From: Butyrivibrio sp.
GTDB lineage: Bacteria > Bacillota > Clostridia > Lachnospirales > Lachnospiraceae
DNA length: 64,000 bases
NCBI GenBank assembly: GCA_015056575.1
Contig: SVGA01000001.1
Coordinates: forward strand, 1 to 64,000
Direction of reading: 5' to 3'
Shown here in pieces: positions 27,025 through 36,247 of the stretch (within the stretch, counting starts at the first letter, position 1; every line of letters begins with the position of its first letter). The position numbers and the translations under genes are program-made. Below the pieces are notes generated by a model, which saw only the letters and a list, made by a program, of their open reading frames with translations, ran no database searches and had not been told where the DNA came from.

Positions 27025-27645
27025 ATGAGCGAGAATGCATGCATTGTAGGAATTGCGGGAGGCACAGCTTCCGGAAAGACCACTATCGTAAGAAAGATCA
27101 AGGAGAAATTCGGAGACGACATTGTGGTGCTGAACCATGACTCCTATTATAAGGCTCACGACGACCTTTCCTATGAGGACAGGAGCAGGCTCAACTATGA
27201 CCATCCCGAGTCCTTTGACACTGACCTGATGATCGAGGATGTTAAGAAGCTCAAGAACAACGAGGCAATTGACATGCCTGTTTACGATTACACCATTCAT
27301 AACAGGTCTGACGCCACAGTTCATGTGGTTCCCAAGAAGGTTATCATTCTTGAGGGAATCCTGATCCTTGAGAATAAGCAGCTTCGAGACCTCATGGACA
27401 TCAAGGTCTTTGTTGAGACCGATGCCGATGAGAGGCTTATGCGAAGGATCAGAAGGGATATGGTGGAGCGTGCAAGGAGCATCGAGTCCATACTTACCCA
27501 GTACAGAGAGACCGTAAAGCCCATGCACGAGCAGTTCGTTGAGCCCAGCAAGAAGTACGCCGATATCATAATCCCAAGAGGCGGAGAGAATCTCACCGGT
27601 ATCAGTATCCTTCAGGAACACCTTAAACTTATGCTTGCGGAGTAA
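27025..27645 (+). CDS. udk: Uridine kinase
   Basis: The 206-aa protein has Walker A GGTASGKTT (residues 11-19), NHDSYYK and NYDHPESFD substrate segments, and FVETDADERLMRRIRRD as lid region, all characteristic of uridine/cytidine kinase. It phosphorylates uridine to UMP in pyrimidine salvage. Its place between glycosyltransferase and membrane protein genes may link UDP-sugar supply to glycan synthesis, but this may be chance. ATG follows ACGGAGGA. Confidence 0.93.
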   Translation: MSENACIVGIAGGTASGKTTIVRKIKEKFGDDIVVLNHDSYYKAHDDLSYEDRSRLNYDHPESFDTDLMIEDVKKLKNNEAIDMPVYDYTIHNRSDATVHVVPKKVIILEGILILENKQLRDLMDIKVFVETDADERLMRRIRRDMVERARSIESILTQYRETVKPMHEQFVEPSKKYADIIIPRGGENLTGISILQEHLKLMLAE

Positions 27646-27652
27646 ATAACAG

Positions 27653-28879
27653 ATGAGTATTGTTGTGGCGGCGCTTAGTCTGGTGCTGTGGCTGGTTCTT
27701 GTGCCTTTTTTCATCGGACTGGCCTTCAATTTCATATTGCCAAGACCAAGGCGTACAGCGGGTATAACCTTTATTCTGGGTTTTCTTATGTATATGGCTG
27801 TCTTCGAGGTGGTGGCTATCGCTTGTATGACCAGGATCGTATACGATGCCTTCAGTATTTGCTGCAGATTTTTTATGATAGCATCACTCCTTTTGGCCCT
27901 TGCAGGAGTTGTCCGGACTGCGATGCTTCTTTTCCGCGGGGAAAAGAACTTTCTTACGCTATTCCCGGGTGAGGCCCACGCCCAGGCTCAGGATCTTATG
28001 AATCCAAGGTCCGATCCGCTTATGTTCAAGCTTGATTATTCCAAAGAGAGCCTTATTTACTGGGGGATTTTCTTTGTTATCATGATCTTCCAGATGGTGA
28101 TGAGCGTTGTGATGGCAAGCTTTGACGGGGATGACGCCTACTATGTGGTGGAGTCGCTTCTGGCGCAGCAGGCGGGAGTCATGAACACGATCCTGCCCTA
28201 TACCGGGACCAGTACTTCACTGGATATCAGGCATGCTCTGGCGGTGATCACCATGTGGATAGGATTTGTTGCAAAGAAGAGTGACATTCATGCGACTATC
28301 CTTTCCCACAGTATATTGCCATTGTTCTTTATTCCCATGGTTTATCTGGTTTATGTTGAGATAGGCAGGATCCTGTTCAGAAGAAGACAACACGTGATAC
28401 CGGTTTTCATGGTATTCATCGCGGTTCTCATGATGTTCGGAAATGTTTCCATATACACTCCGGCCACCTTCTTTCTTATGAGGACCTGGCAGGGGAAAGC
28501 CCTGGTGGCAAACCTGGTATTCCCTATGATCGTCTGGATGTTCCTCTGGATGTTTGAGGATATCAAGCCGCGAGGCAAGGGCCTCGTGTTTGACAACAAG
28601 GACAGCGCACTTATGAAGCACACCTCTGTGGCAGAGAATGTTGCAAGATACCAGAGAATGTCGACCAAAAGAGAGCGCATCTCTCCATGGGTTATCTTGG
28701 GACTGATAAACATGTTCTCGGGAGTCTGCAGTTCCATGGGCGTTATCTTTGGAAGCGCACTGGTGGGCCTGTTTACGTTGATATTATTGTTCTTCTCCCG
28801 AAGATGGACTGTGCTGGTGGGAGCCTTCTTATGCATTCTGCCGAACCTGGCCTATCTGGCTGTGTATTTTTCGCTGTAG
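27653..28879 (+). CDS. Polytopic membrane protein, DUF6077-like
   Basis: The 408-aa hydrophobic protein starts 7 bases after udk. The ILPRPRR segment and the loop SFDGDDAYYVVESLLAQQ resemble DUF6077 proteins, which I recall as GT-C-like. The DGDDAYYV acidic loop could serve a polyprenyl-sugar-dependent transferase. The protein ends abruptly after a hydrophobic segment. The next gene continues with helices plus a soluble domain, so the two may together equal one longer family member. Confidence 0.6.
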   Translation: MSIVVAALSLVLWLVLVPFFIGLAFNFILPRPRRTAGITFILGFLMYMAVFEVVAIACMTRIVYDAFSICCRFFMIASLLLALAGVVRTAMLLFRGEKNFLTLFPGEAHAQAQDLMNPRSDPLMFKLDYSKESLIYWGIFFVIMIFQMVMSVVMASFDGDDAYYVVESLLAQQAGVMNTILPYTGTSTSLDIRHALAVITMWIGFVAKKSDIHATILSHSILPLFFIPMVYLVYVEIGRILFRRRQHVIPVFMVFIAVLMMFGNVSIYTPATFFLMRTWQGKALVANLVFPMIVWMFLWMFEDIKPRGKGLVFDNKDSALMKHTSVAENVARYQRMSTKRERISPWVILGLINMFSGVCSSMGVIFGSALVGLFTLILLFFSRRWTVLVGAFLCILPNLAYLAVYFSL

Positions 28880-28889
28880 GAGATAATCT

Positions 28890-29678
28890 ATGTACGGAAT
28901 TTTTATGGAATGCTGGGTTGATTTCAAGCTCTACTTCGGAAACCCGTTCCTTCCGATCCTTCTGATCGCGGCGGCAATTTATATCACCGTTACGGAGAAG
29001 GACCTGAAAAGAAAAATACTGCTGGGCATATTTCCCATTGTGGTGATGGTGGGATTTCTTTTGCCTGTAACAAAGATCGTGTATGTGGCAGCCTTCGACG
29101 ATGGAAGTGATACCTACTACAGGCTTCTGTGGCTGGTACCTATGTACGTGGTGATCGGCTACGCCGGCTGCAGGTTTGCTGTCAGCTTCGGGAAAAGAAA
29201 ATGGCAGAGAGTTGCAGGTGTTGCAGTGCTGGCAGCTTTGGTGCTGTCGGGATCTTTGGTGTACCTGAATCAATATGTGACTGTTGCTGAGAATGCTTAT
29301 CATATTCCTCAGCACGTCATCAATATCTGCGATGTGATAGCGCCCGCGGAAGGGGAGCCCAGAGTTCGTGCAGCTTTTCCTTCAGAGCTGGTTCATTTTG
29401 TGAGACAGTATGACACCGACATACTTATGCCCTACGGCAGAGAGATGGTCGCAACCCAGTGGGATTACTACAATGTAGTCTACGAGGCGATGGAGAAGCC
29501 TGATGTTATCGATGCGGAGGCGCTTCTTGAGGCGACAAGAAAGACAAAGTGCAGCTATATCGTGCTGTCTGCGGAGCGAAGGATTGATAAGTCCCTGACC
29601 ACACTGGGGCTTAAACTTATAGATACTGTGGACGGATATTACATCTATGCAGATCCTGAGGTTATTGAGCGGGGATGA
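28890..29678 (+). CDS. Membrane protein, probable partner or second half of the preceding one
   Basis: The 262-aa protein begins 10 bases after the previous stop, with GTAGGAGATAATCT as ribosome binding site, so it is translated separately. It has about four hydrophobic segments and then a soluble domain of about 120 residues (EPRVRAAFPSELVHFVRQYDTD). That arrangement matches the C-terminal part expected of long GT-C proteins. I cannot tell whether this is a fixed two-gene form or a split gene. Confidence 0.55.
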   Translation: MYGIFMECWVDFKLYFGNPFLPILLIAAAIYITVTEKDLKRKILLGIFPIVVMVGFLLPVTKIVYVAAFDDGSDTYYRLLWLVPMYVVIGYAGCRFAVSFGKRKWQRVAGVAVLAALVLSGSLVYLNQYVTVAENAYHIPQHVINICDVIAPAEGEPRVRAAFPSELVHFVRQYDTDILMPYGREMVATQWDYYNVVYEAMEKPDVIDAEALLEATRKTKCSYIVLSAERRIDKSLTTLGLKLIDTVDGYYIYADPEVIERG

Positions 29679-29727
29679 GACGTTTTTGACCTATAAAGAT
29701 GAGCAGCGAGTGAGGATGGCATGAATC

Positions 29728-30636
29728 ATGGATGAGAAAACTGCAAAATATATGGAAAAGATCCATGATGCCAACTTCGACATGCTCTGCGAGGTGGACA
29801 GGATCTGCCGCAAGTATGATATAAAGTATTATCTTCACGGGGGCACGTTCCTTGGGGCGGTTAGGCATAAGGACTTTATCCCCTGGGACGATGATGTGGA
29901 TATAGGATTTGTAAGGGCTGAGTACGACAGATTTCTTGAGGTGTTTGAAAAAGAGGCACCGGACAGACTTAAACTCCTTAGACCGGAGGATTATCCCACC
30001 TTCTATGATTTCATGGTGAAGATTGCCAATACGTCTGTTACATATGCCGCCACCAATTTCGGGGCGGACGATTTTTATGATGGGAGATTTCTGCATCCCA
30101 CCATGGATTTGTTTGTTTATGATATAAAGAAAAGTGACTTTCAGCTGACAAAGCTCAAGTTCCTTTATGCTCTGGCTCTGGGTCACAGACCCTATGTGAA
30201 TTATGCTCACTTTAAGGGGGCGATGAAGGCGGTGGCCTTTGTGCTGTCATCCGTTGGAAAGCTGATACCCTTAAGTAAGATTGCCGCGTGGTACAAAAAA
30301 GTGCAGACAGAAGGCGGAGTGCTGACGATGCCCCAAGGTATGGATAAAGAAGACGCAGGCACTGCTGCGTCGGGGTGTTCTGATACCGGACATGACAAGA
30401 CAGAGGGCGAACTTCCAACCGTCTTCGTTTCCAACGAGCAGATGAATCCAAAGTACTGGGGACTTACATTTTTTGGCCCATGTATCCTGAATGGGTGCGA
30501 CACGGGCATTATAAGAGGAAAGGAATTCCCGATGCCAAAGCTCTATGACAGGTGGTTTTCCATTACCTACGGGGATTACATGTCCTATCCTCCGGAGGAT
30601 AAGCAGTGGCCTCAGCATGTATATGAAATAGAATAA
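29728..30636 (+). CDS. licD: LicD family phosphotransferase
   Basis: YYLHGGTFLGAVRHKDFIPW followed by DDDVDIGF is the LicD/fukutin nucleotidyltransferase-type motif with its acidic metal ligands. LicD proteins add phosphocholine or other phospho-groups to teichoic acids and surface glycans. A hydrophilic insert of about 45 residues (GMDKEDAGTAASGCSDTG region) interrupts the C-terminal half. The gene stands 17 bases before an O-acyltransferase gene, consistent with decoration of a surface polymer. Confidence 0.85.
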   Translation: MDEKTAKYMEKIHDANFDMLCEVDRICRKYDIKYYLHGGTFLGAVRHKDFIPWDDDVDIGFVRAEYDRFLEVFEKEAPDRLKLLRPEDYPTFYDFMVKIANTSVTYAATNFGADDFYDGRFLHPTMDLFVYDIKKSDFQLTKLKFLYALALGHRPYVNYAHFKGAMKAVAFVLSSVGKLIPLSKIAAWYKKVQTEGGVLTMPQGMDKEDAGTAASGCSDTGHDKTEGELPTVFVSNEQMNPKYWGLTFFGPCILNGCDTGIIRGKEFPMPKLYDRWFSITYGDYMSYPPEDKQWPQHVYEIE

Positions 30637-30653
30637 GGGGTAACTCTGATCAT

Positions 30654-32180
30654 ATGTTGTTCAATTCATATATTTTTGTGTTGGCTTTTTTGCCGGTCTT
30701 TCTGATTGCGTTCTTTGCGGTCAGGAAGGCATCATATGAAAATCCTAAGATGAGGGGGCTGTGCAAGGCCTTGGTGGCTGCTTGCTCCCTTCTTTTTTAT
30801 GCGCCCTTCGGATGGCGTAATCTGCTGGCATTGGTGATGAGTATCGTGGTGAACGGGGTGCTGGCATGGATACTTGTAAGGCACAGAGGGCAAGCTGCTA
30901 TATTGCGCAAAGATGAAGGGCTTAAGGGAGCGGATGAATCTGCTTTAGGAAATGGTGCTGCCACTTTAACTCCAGGCAGAATTCTTCTTGGGGCCGCCGT
31001 GACGGTTAATGTGATCTGGCTTCTGGCTTTTAAGTTTAACGGAATATTCTTCCCCGTGGCGGTGAGCTTCTATACTTTTAATCAGATTTCATATCTGGTT
31101 GACCTGTATCGGGGAGAAATCCCGTTCTCCGGTGAAACTGCCGGAAACGGCAATGGATTTGATCTTCTTGGATATCTGTCCTATATCCTGTTCTTTCCTA
31201 AGCTCCTTCAGGGACCGCTGATGAGATATTCCGAGTTTGACAGTGAGTTTGAGAAGGCCATGGATGCGCGGGTGGACTATGAGGTTCTTCTGCGGGGGCT
31301 CTATCTCTTTTCCATGGGGCTCTTTAAGAAGGTTATCCTGGCGGATACCTTTGGGAAAGCTGTAAACTGGGGCTTCGATAATATTCCGACCCTTGGAAGC
31401 CTTGAAGCTGTGCTGGTTGCGGTGTTTTATTCCTTCCAGCTGTACTTTGATTTCAGCGGATACTGTGATATGGCAGCAGGTGTTTGCAAGATGATGGGAT
31501 TTGAGCTGCCGCTTAATTTCAACTCCCCCTACAAAGCGCAGAATATAATAGACTTCTGGAAGAGATGGCATATCACTCTGACGAAGTTTTTTACAAAATA
31601 CATTTATATTCCTCTTGGAGGAAACCGCAGAGGAATGGCCAGGATGTATATCAATCTTATGATCGTGTTCCTGGTAAGCGGCCTCTGGCACGGAAACGGC
31701 TGGACCTTCATTGTCTGGGGAGTGATGCATGGCGCATTGTATGTGGTGACAAGGATGCTGAAAGATCATCCTCTGCCGGTGCCACGGGCAATAAAAGTGA
31801 TAATGACCTTTATTTACGTAACTCTTGCATGGGTGTTCTTCAGGGCAGCTACTGTCAGAGATGCGCTTCTTCTTATCGTACGCATGTTTACAGGCGGCAG
31901 AAAGCCCATTGCTTCTGCGCTGTCATCATGCTTCATGCTGGATGAGCTGTGGTATGTGATAAAAGTGACTCCTGTCATGAAGCTGAGCTTTGCCTGGGAT
32001 ATCTGCCTGTGGCTGTTCGTAGTGTTCGCGGCAGCAGTTGTGTTTTTTGCCCCGAATGCCATAGAGAGGGCGGCCCGGGATCGTATCGGGGTGAAGACGA
32101 CTCTTTTGACCGGAGTATTACTGGTGTGGTCAGTGGTTAGCTTCGCGGGAGTGAGCACCTTCCTGTATATGAATTTTTGA
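30654..32180 (+). CDS. MBOAT O-acyltransferase (DltB/AlgI-like)
   Basis: The 508-aa polytopic protein has the MBOAT core: FDFSGYCDMA, FWKRWHITLTKFFTKYIYIP and the catalytic-His segment VSGLWHGNGWTFIVWGVMHG. It ends FLYMNF, like the aromatic C-terminal motif of DltB-type proteins. It carries a hydrophilic insert after the third helix (EGLKGADESALGNGAATL). With the SGNH-like protein encoded downstream it would move acyl groups across the membrane onto an extracellular polymer. Confidence 0.9.
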   Translation: MLFNSYIFVLAFLPVFLIAFFAVRKASYENPKMRGLCKALVAACSLLFYAPFGWRNLLALVMSIVVNGVLAWILVRHRGQAAILRKDEGLKGADESALGNGAATLTPGRILLGAAVTVNVIWLLAFKFNGIFFPVAVSFYTFNQISYLVDLYRGEIPFSGETAGNGNGFDLLGYLSYILFFPKLLQGPLMRYSEFDSEFEKAMDARVDYEVLLRGLYLFSMGLFKKVILADTFGKAVNWGFDNIPTLGSLEAVLVAVFYSFQLYFDFSGYCDMAAGVCKMMGFELPLNFNSPYKAQNIIDFWKRWHITLTKFFTKYIYIPLGGNRRGMARMYINLMIVFLVSGLWHGNGWTFIVWGVMHGALYVVTRMLKDHPLPVPRAIKVIMTFIYVTLAWVFFRAATVRDALLLIVRMFTGGRKPIASALSSCFMLDELWYVIKVTPVMKLSFAWDICLWLFVVFAAAVVFFAPNAIERAARDRIGVKTTLLTGVLLVWSVVSFAGVSTFLYMNF

Positions 32181-32289
32181 CGATTGATCATGGAGATTAT
32201 GGGTGTTCTACCGATACAAATTGTGATTCTTGGACTTTGCATAGGTAAAAGGAACATGTAATACACTTGAAATGTGAGAAAGCATAGTT

Positions 32290-33441
32290 ATGGCTGAAAA
32301 TGTGAAGGATAATGATCAATTGAATAGTGACATCGCAAAGGCCCAAAAGACCGGTGTAAAGGAAGACAAAAACTACTGCTACGGAGGGCTGTTTGCGGGA
32401 CTGATCGCGGGAGTGCTGGTGGTGTTTGCGGCCCTGGCAGCTCTTGTGGTGTATGTGGATCCCTTTTTTCATTATCACAGGCCGCTTCCGGGATTTCCTT
32501 ATATCATTGACAATCAGCTTAGTCAGAATCCGGGAATGGCGCAGAATATGACCTATGACGGATGTATCATCGGATCTTCCATGACTGTGAACTTTGATAC
32601 TGATGATTTCAGGGAGATTCTGGGGTACGATACCTTGAAGCTCAGCTACAGCGGGGCTTATCCAAGGGATGATTACAATATCCTGTCAATCGTGTTTGAT
32701 GAAAGCACAAGGGCAAGGCAGGTAAATCCCATGGGAGCTGTGTTTTTTGCCCTGGATATTCCTACAATGACGGCAGATACAATGGAGACCAAGTATCCGC
32801 TACCGGAGTACCTGTATGATGACAACGTGTTTAACGACGTGAAGTATGTGCTGAACAAGGATGTGATCCTGCAGTATATCATGAGGCCCCTGATACAACG
32901 CAAGGGCTCGGATCTTTCGGAGATCTACTTCAGCTGGTGGACGCCGGATTACTACAATATTCAGTGGGTTATGCACACCTATGAGGAACCGGAGAAGTCG
33001 GAGGTTGTATATGGGAAAGAGGACGTGCTCCCTGCTACCGAGGCGAACCTTAAGGAGAATATTCTTCCCTTTGTAGAGCAGCACCCGGAAACTCAGTTTT
33101 ATTTCTTTTTCCCGCCCTACAGCATTCTGTACTGGCACAACCTCCAGCAGGAAGGGTTCTACGAGGCGGCCTTTGAGCAGTACCAATGTGTGGCGGATGA
33201 ACTTTTGAAATATGAGAATGTGCATCTATTCTATTTCCAGACCATGGAGGAGGTCACGGACCTCAATAACTATGCGGATTATTCCCATTACAAACCCGAC
33301 ATTAACAGATTTATGGTAGAATGCTTTAAGAGCGGTGAATATGAAGTTCGCTCATCAGAGGAGATGGAAAATAAACTTTTGAAGATGCGAAGCATGGTTG
33401 AAGAATTCGACTATGACGCGCTGCTGTCACAGGACTGGTAA
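32290..33441 (+). CDS. Membrane-anchored SGNH-like protein paired with MBOAT (AlgJ/DltD-like)
   Basis: An N-terminal cytoplasmic stretch is followed by one membrane helix (about residues 37-58), then an extracytoplasmic domain with GCIIGSSMTVNFD (nucleophile Ser) and YADYSHYKPD (the Asp/His pair as DYSH). This is the layout of DltD, AlgJ and PatB, which complete acyl transfer to the polymer. It lies 109 bases after the MBOAT gene. The polymer and acyl group are unknown. Confidence 0.75.
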   Translation: MAENVKDNDQLNSDIAKAQKTGVKEDKNYCYGGLFAGLIAGVLVVFAALAALVVYVDPFFHYHRPLPGFPYIIDNQLSQNPGMAQNMTYDGCIIGSSMTVNFDTDDFREILGYDTLKLSYSGAYPRDDYNILSIVFDESTRARQVNPMGAVFFALDIPTMTADTMETKYPLPEYLYDDNVFNDVKYVLNKDVILQYIMRPLIQRKGSDLSEIYFSWWTPDYYNIQWVMHTYEEPEKSEVVYGKEDVLPATEANLKENILPFVEQHPETQFYFFFPPYSILYWHNLQQEGFYEAAFEQYQCVADELLKYENVHLFYFQTMEEVTDLNNYADYSHYKPDINRFMVECFKSGEYEVRSSEEMENKLLKMRSMVEEFDYDALLSQDW

Positions 33442-33525
33442 TGTATCGCGGCGATGGATGGACCAAAACCTGAGTTATGGCAGCCTATGGGCAGTTCAAA
33501 GAAGTGAAAAGGAAGGATATGCGTA

Positions 33526-34494
33526 ATGGGTAAAGATAGAGATGAGAGAGATGAATTGAATGAACAGAACGGCGTCCCTTCATGGGTATTCAAGGTGCTG
33601 CTTGGTGTGATAATCGCTGTGGTACTCTTCTCGGCGTACAAGCTTATTCGCTGGAACATGGGTACAGCCAAGACAGAAGGTGTGACGGGCGAAAGCTTTG
33701 AGGTTGAGGTTCTGGACCAGATATTCCTCATGCCTGAAGATAAAAAGGCCCTTCACGAGGATGACGGGAAGGAGACGATTCTTTTCCTGGGAAATGACAT
33801 CCTGACTTATTACAATGACGAGAATGGATTTGTGCAGCAGGTGGAGAAAAAGCTTGGCGCCAATGTTATCAATGCTGGCTTCCCTGCTTCCACGGTGGCG
33901 CTAAAGGATGCGAACGGAAGTGAGCCCATAGATGCCTTCAGTTTCTTTAATGTTGCGAAGAGCATTGTTAATGGCAGCTGCGGAGAACTTGTTGAGGCTT
34001 CTACACAGTTCGAGGATTCTACTTATGACAGGCACGCTGAGGAACTGGCTGCTCTTGATATGAACACTGTTGACACCCTGGTGATCTTCTATGATGCTCA
34101 GGACTATATCAGCCTTCGCATCGGCATGAACCCTGACAACGACTCTGATCCCGTGACTTACAGCGGTGCGCTGAATTCCGGGATCAAGATGATCCAGGAG
34201 AAGTATCCTTTTATCAGGATCGTGTGCATGTCATTCCCCATGTGCTACGCCTACGGCTCTGACGGATCGCTGGTTAGCGGCGACAGATATGACTTTGGAA
34301 ACGGTAAGCTGACCACCTATCTGCAGTTCATGATCGATGTGTCCGGATCTACCGGAGTGTCTTTTGTGGACAATTACTACGGAACCATTCACGAGGACAA
34401 CAGCTCCAGCTGGCTGCTTGATAATATCCATGTCAATGCGGACTGTAATGCATTTATGGCAGATCACTTTATCAGGGTGATCTATCCGGAGTAA
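33526..34494 (+). CDS. Degenerate SGNH-fold membrane-anchored protein
   Basis: The protein has one membrane helix (about residues 20-45) and an SGNH-like domain colinear with the lipoprotein encoded at 18278-19498 (compare YSGALNSGIKMIQEKYPF with YYGALKAGVEKLKAISPQ). Block I is FLGND instead of GDS and block III is YDAQD instead of GAND, so the nucleophile Ser and the oxyanion Asn/Gly are lost. The last block, DNIHVN, keeps Asp and His. Probably a non-catalytic binding or regulatory paralogue. ATG follows AAGGAAGGA. Confidence 0.7.
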   Translation: MGKDRDERDELNEQNGVPSWVFKVLLGVIIAVVLFSAYKLIRWNMGTAKTEGVTGESFEVEVLDQIFLMPEDKKALHEDDGKETILFLGNDILTYYNDENGFVQQVEKKLGANVINAGFPASTVALKDANGSEPIDAFSFFNVAKSIVNGSCGELVEASTQFEDSTYDRHAEELAALDMNTVDTLVIFYDAQDYISLRIGMNPDNDSDPVTYSGALNSGIKMIQEKYPFIRIVCMSFPMCYAYGSDGSLVSGDRYDFGNGKLTTYLQFMIDVSGSTGVSFVDNYYGTIHEDNSSSWLLDNIHVNADCNAFMADHFIRVIYPE

Positions 34495-34564
34495 TGGAAT
34501 TTAGATGGATAAACATTAGAAATCCAATAGGGAGTTACAGTAAATATTTCAATATGAATGTGGC

Positions 34565-34601
34565 AAAAGTGTTAATGAATATATTTCATTAGCACTTTTT
34601 T
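34565..34601 (+). terminator. Rho-independent terminator of the acylation operon
   Basis: AAAAGTGTTAATGAA (34565-34579) pairs with TTCATTAGCACTTTTT (34585-34600) with one G-U pair and a 5-base loop, ending in a T-run. It closes the long plus-strand operon started at 24340. Confidence 0.85.
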
Positions 34602-34627
34602 ATATCTATTATTTGTATGTGACTTAG

Positions 34628-34656
34628 TTGACTTGCATGTGCTGGCGATTTATAAT
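34628..34656 (+). promoter_or_regulatory. Near-consensus sigma-A promoter for the DUF234-like ATPase
   Basis: TTGACT, exact 17-base spacer, TATAAT. It is 78 bases upstream of the ATG at 34734 and directly downstream of a terminator, so the gene is an independent unit. Confidence 0.85.
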
Positions 34657-34717
34657 GCAAATATAGCAGATATTACGCCAAATATATACTTTTGCAGGTG
34701 TGCTGTGGCGATTTATA
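34633..34717. repeat. Imperfect direct repeat over promoter and leader
   Basis: TTGCATGTGCTGGCGATTTATA (34633-34654) recurs as TTGCAGGTG-TGCTGTGGCGATTTATA (34692-34717). The first copy is the promoter spacer plus -10. The second is in the leader just before the GGGGAG ribosome binding site. It could be a two-site operator or a decayed duplicate promoter. Confidence 0.55.
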
Positions 34718-34733
34718 GATGGGGAGAACACTT

Positions 34734-36155
34734 ATGAAGATTATTGGAAGAAAATGCGAAAAAGATTGTTTGATGCAATGCCTTAAGTCAAAAAGACCTG
34801 AGTTTGTTGTTGTATATGGCAGACGAAGAGTAGGAAAAACCTATCTGATTAAAGAGTTTTTTAATCAACAGTTTTCTTTTTATGCTACTGGTCTTACCGA
34901 CGAAAGGATGAAAGGACAACTAAGAGGATTTAACGCCAGTCTCAACGAGTTCGGCTATGGGGATCCAAGTACCCCGGCGGATTGGTTTGAGGCTTTTGCA
35001 CGCCTAAAGAAGTTTCTTGAAAACGATAAAGTATATCGCGAGCCAATAAATAATAAGAGGGTGGTTTTTCTTGATGAGCTCCCATGGATGGATACGGCAA
35101 AATCTGATTTCAAGAGTGCACTTGACTATTTTTGGAACAGCTGGGCATCATCCCAGGAGGATTTGGTACTCATAACCTGTGGTTCAGCCACATCGTGGAT
35201 TATTACTAATTTGCTTACAAACAGAAGAGGATTCCATAACAGAGTTACAAGACGTATTCATCTCATGCCGTTTACACTTGCGGAATGTGAAGAGCTATAT
35301 GAATTAAACGATATCGTTATGACAAGAAAGCAGATGATTGAAAGCTATATGTTTTTTGGTGGGGTACCGTATTATCTGAATCTCATGGATTCACGTCTCA
35401 GTCTTACACAGAATGTAAATGAAATGTGCTTTAAGGAGCAAGGCGCACTTCATGACGAGTATTATAGTCTCTTTCATTCACTGTTTGACAAACCGGAGAA
35501 GCATTTAGCTATACTTGGGGCTTTGGCTAATAAAAAAGATGGTATGACAAGGGCAGAACTTACTAGAATCAAGGAAATAGGTGGAGGCTCAGTCCTGACA
35601 AAAGATCTTAGAGAACTTACAGAATGTGGCTTTATTAGGAAGTTCAGCACATTATCTGAGGGGGAAAATGAGGAGTTTTATCAGATTATTGATCCATTCA
35701 CATTATTTAGCATTAAATTTCTAGAGAACAGGAAATTTGATTCCTGGAATGAATATATAAATTCTCCCGGATATAATTCATGGAGGGGGAATTCCTTTGA
35801 GATAGTATGTCTTAATCACATTGATCAGATAAAAGCCTCTTTGGGAATAAGTGGCATTGAGACAAAAGAATTTGCGTGGCGAAGCAAAGCTGAAAATGGA
35901 GCACAGGTTGATCTGGTCATAAGTAGAAAAGATGGAGTGATAAACCTTTGTGAAATGAAATATACAAATGAAGATTATTCGATCGATGCTGATGAATATA
36001 AAAAGATACAAAATAGACTGGCTCAGTTTCAAAAAGAATCCGGTACAAAAGATGCCATTCATGTAACAATTGTTTGTGGAACGGGATTTAAGCAAAACAA
36101 ATATTCCGGGATAATTCAGAATACTATCTTGGGTGATGATCTGTTTGATAATTAA
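34734..36155 (+). CDS. ATP-binding protein, archaeal-type ATPase with DUF234-like C-terminus
   Basis: I chose the ATG at 34734 (GGGGAG eight bases upstream), giving MKIIGRKCEKDCL. Walker A VVYGRRRVGKTYLIKEFF is near residue 30, Walker B VVFLDELPWMDT near 105-116, and a winged-helix region (MTRAELTRI) follows. The C-terminal VDLVISRKDGVINLCEMKY resembles the nuclease-like DUF234 domain, with D/E-x-K spacing. These ATPases are frequent in Lachnospiraceae and related anaerobes and their function is unsettled. Some resemble defence NTPase-nuclease proteins. It has its own strong promoter. Confidence 0.8.
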   Translation: MKIIGRKCEKDCLMQCLKSKRPEFVVVYGRRRVGKTYLIKEFFNQQFSFYATGLTDERMKGQLRGFNASLNEFGYGDPSTPADWFEAFARLKKFLENDKVYREPINNKRVVFLDELPWMDTAKSDFKSALDYFWNSWASSQEDLVLITCGSATSWIITNLLTNRRGFHNRVTRRIHLMPFTLAECEELYELNDIVMTRKQMIESYMFFGGVPYYLNLMDSRLSLTQNVNEMCFKEQGALHDEYYSLFHSLFDKPEKHLAILGALANKKDGMTRAELTRIKEIGGGSVLTKDLRELTECGFIRKFSTLSEGENEEFYQIIDPFTLFSIKFLENRKFDSWNEYINSPGYNSWRGNSFEIVCLNHIDQIKASLGISGIETKEFAWRSKAENGAQVDLVISRKDGVINLCEMKYTNEDYSIDADEYKKIQNRLAQFQKESGTKDAIHVTIVCGTGFKQNKYSGIIQNTILGDDLFDN

Positions 36156-36247
36156 CATGTCAGTCAAAATGTTATGATTTGGCTGGCAAAAGGGAAAATT
36201 GATCATTCAATGCGTGGACATTCGCAGATATAGGGGATTCTATTGGA

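Noticed and set aside
32190-32261. 23-residue hydrophobic ORF (MEIMGVLPIQIVILGLCIGK...) between MBOAT and its SGNH partner, reminiscent in position of DltX
   Set aside because: No ribosome binding site, no conserved aromatic C-terminal motif, and too short to judge.
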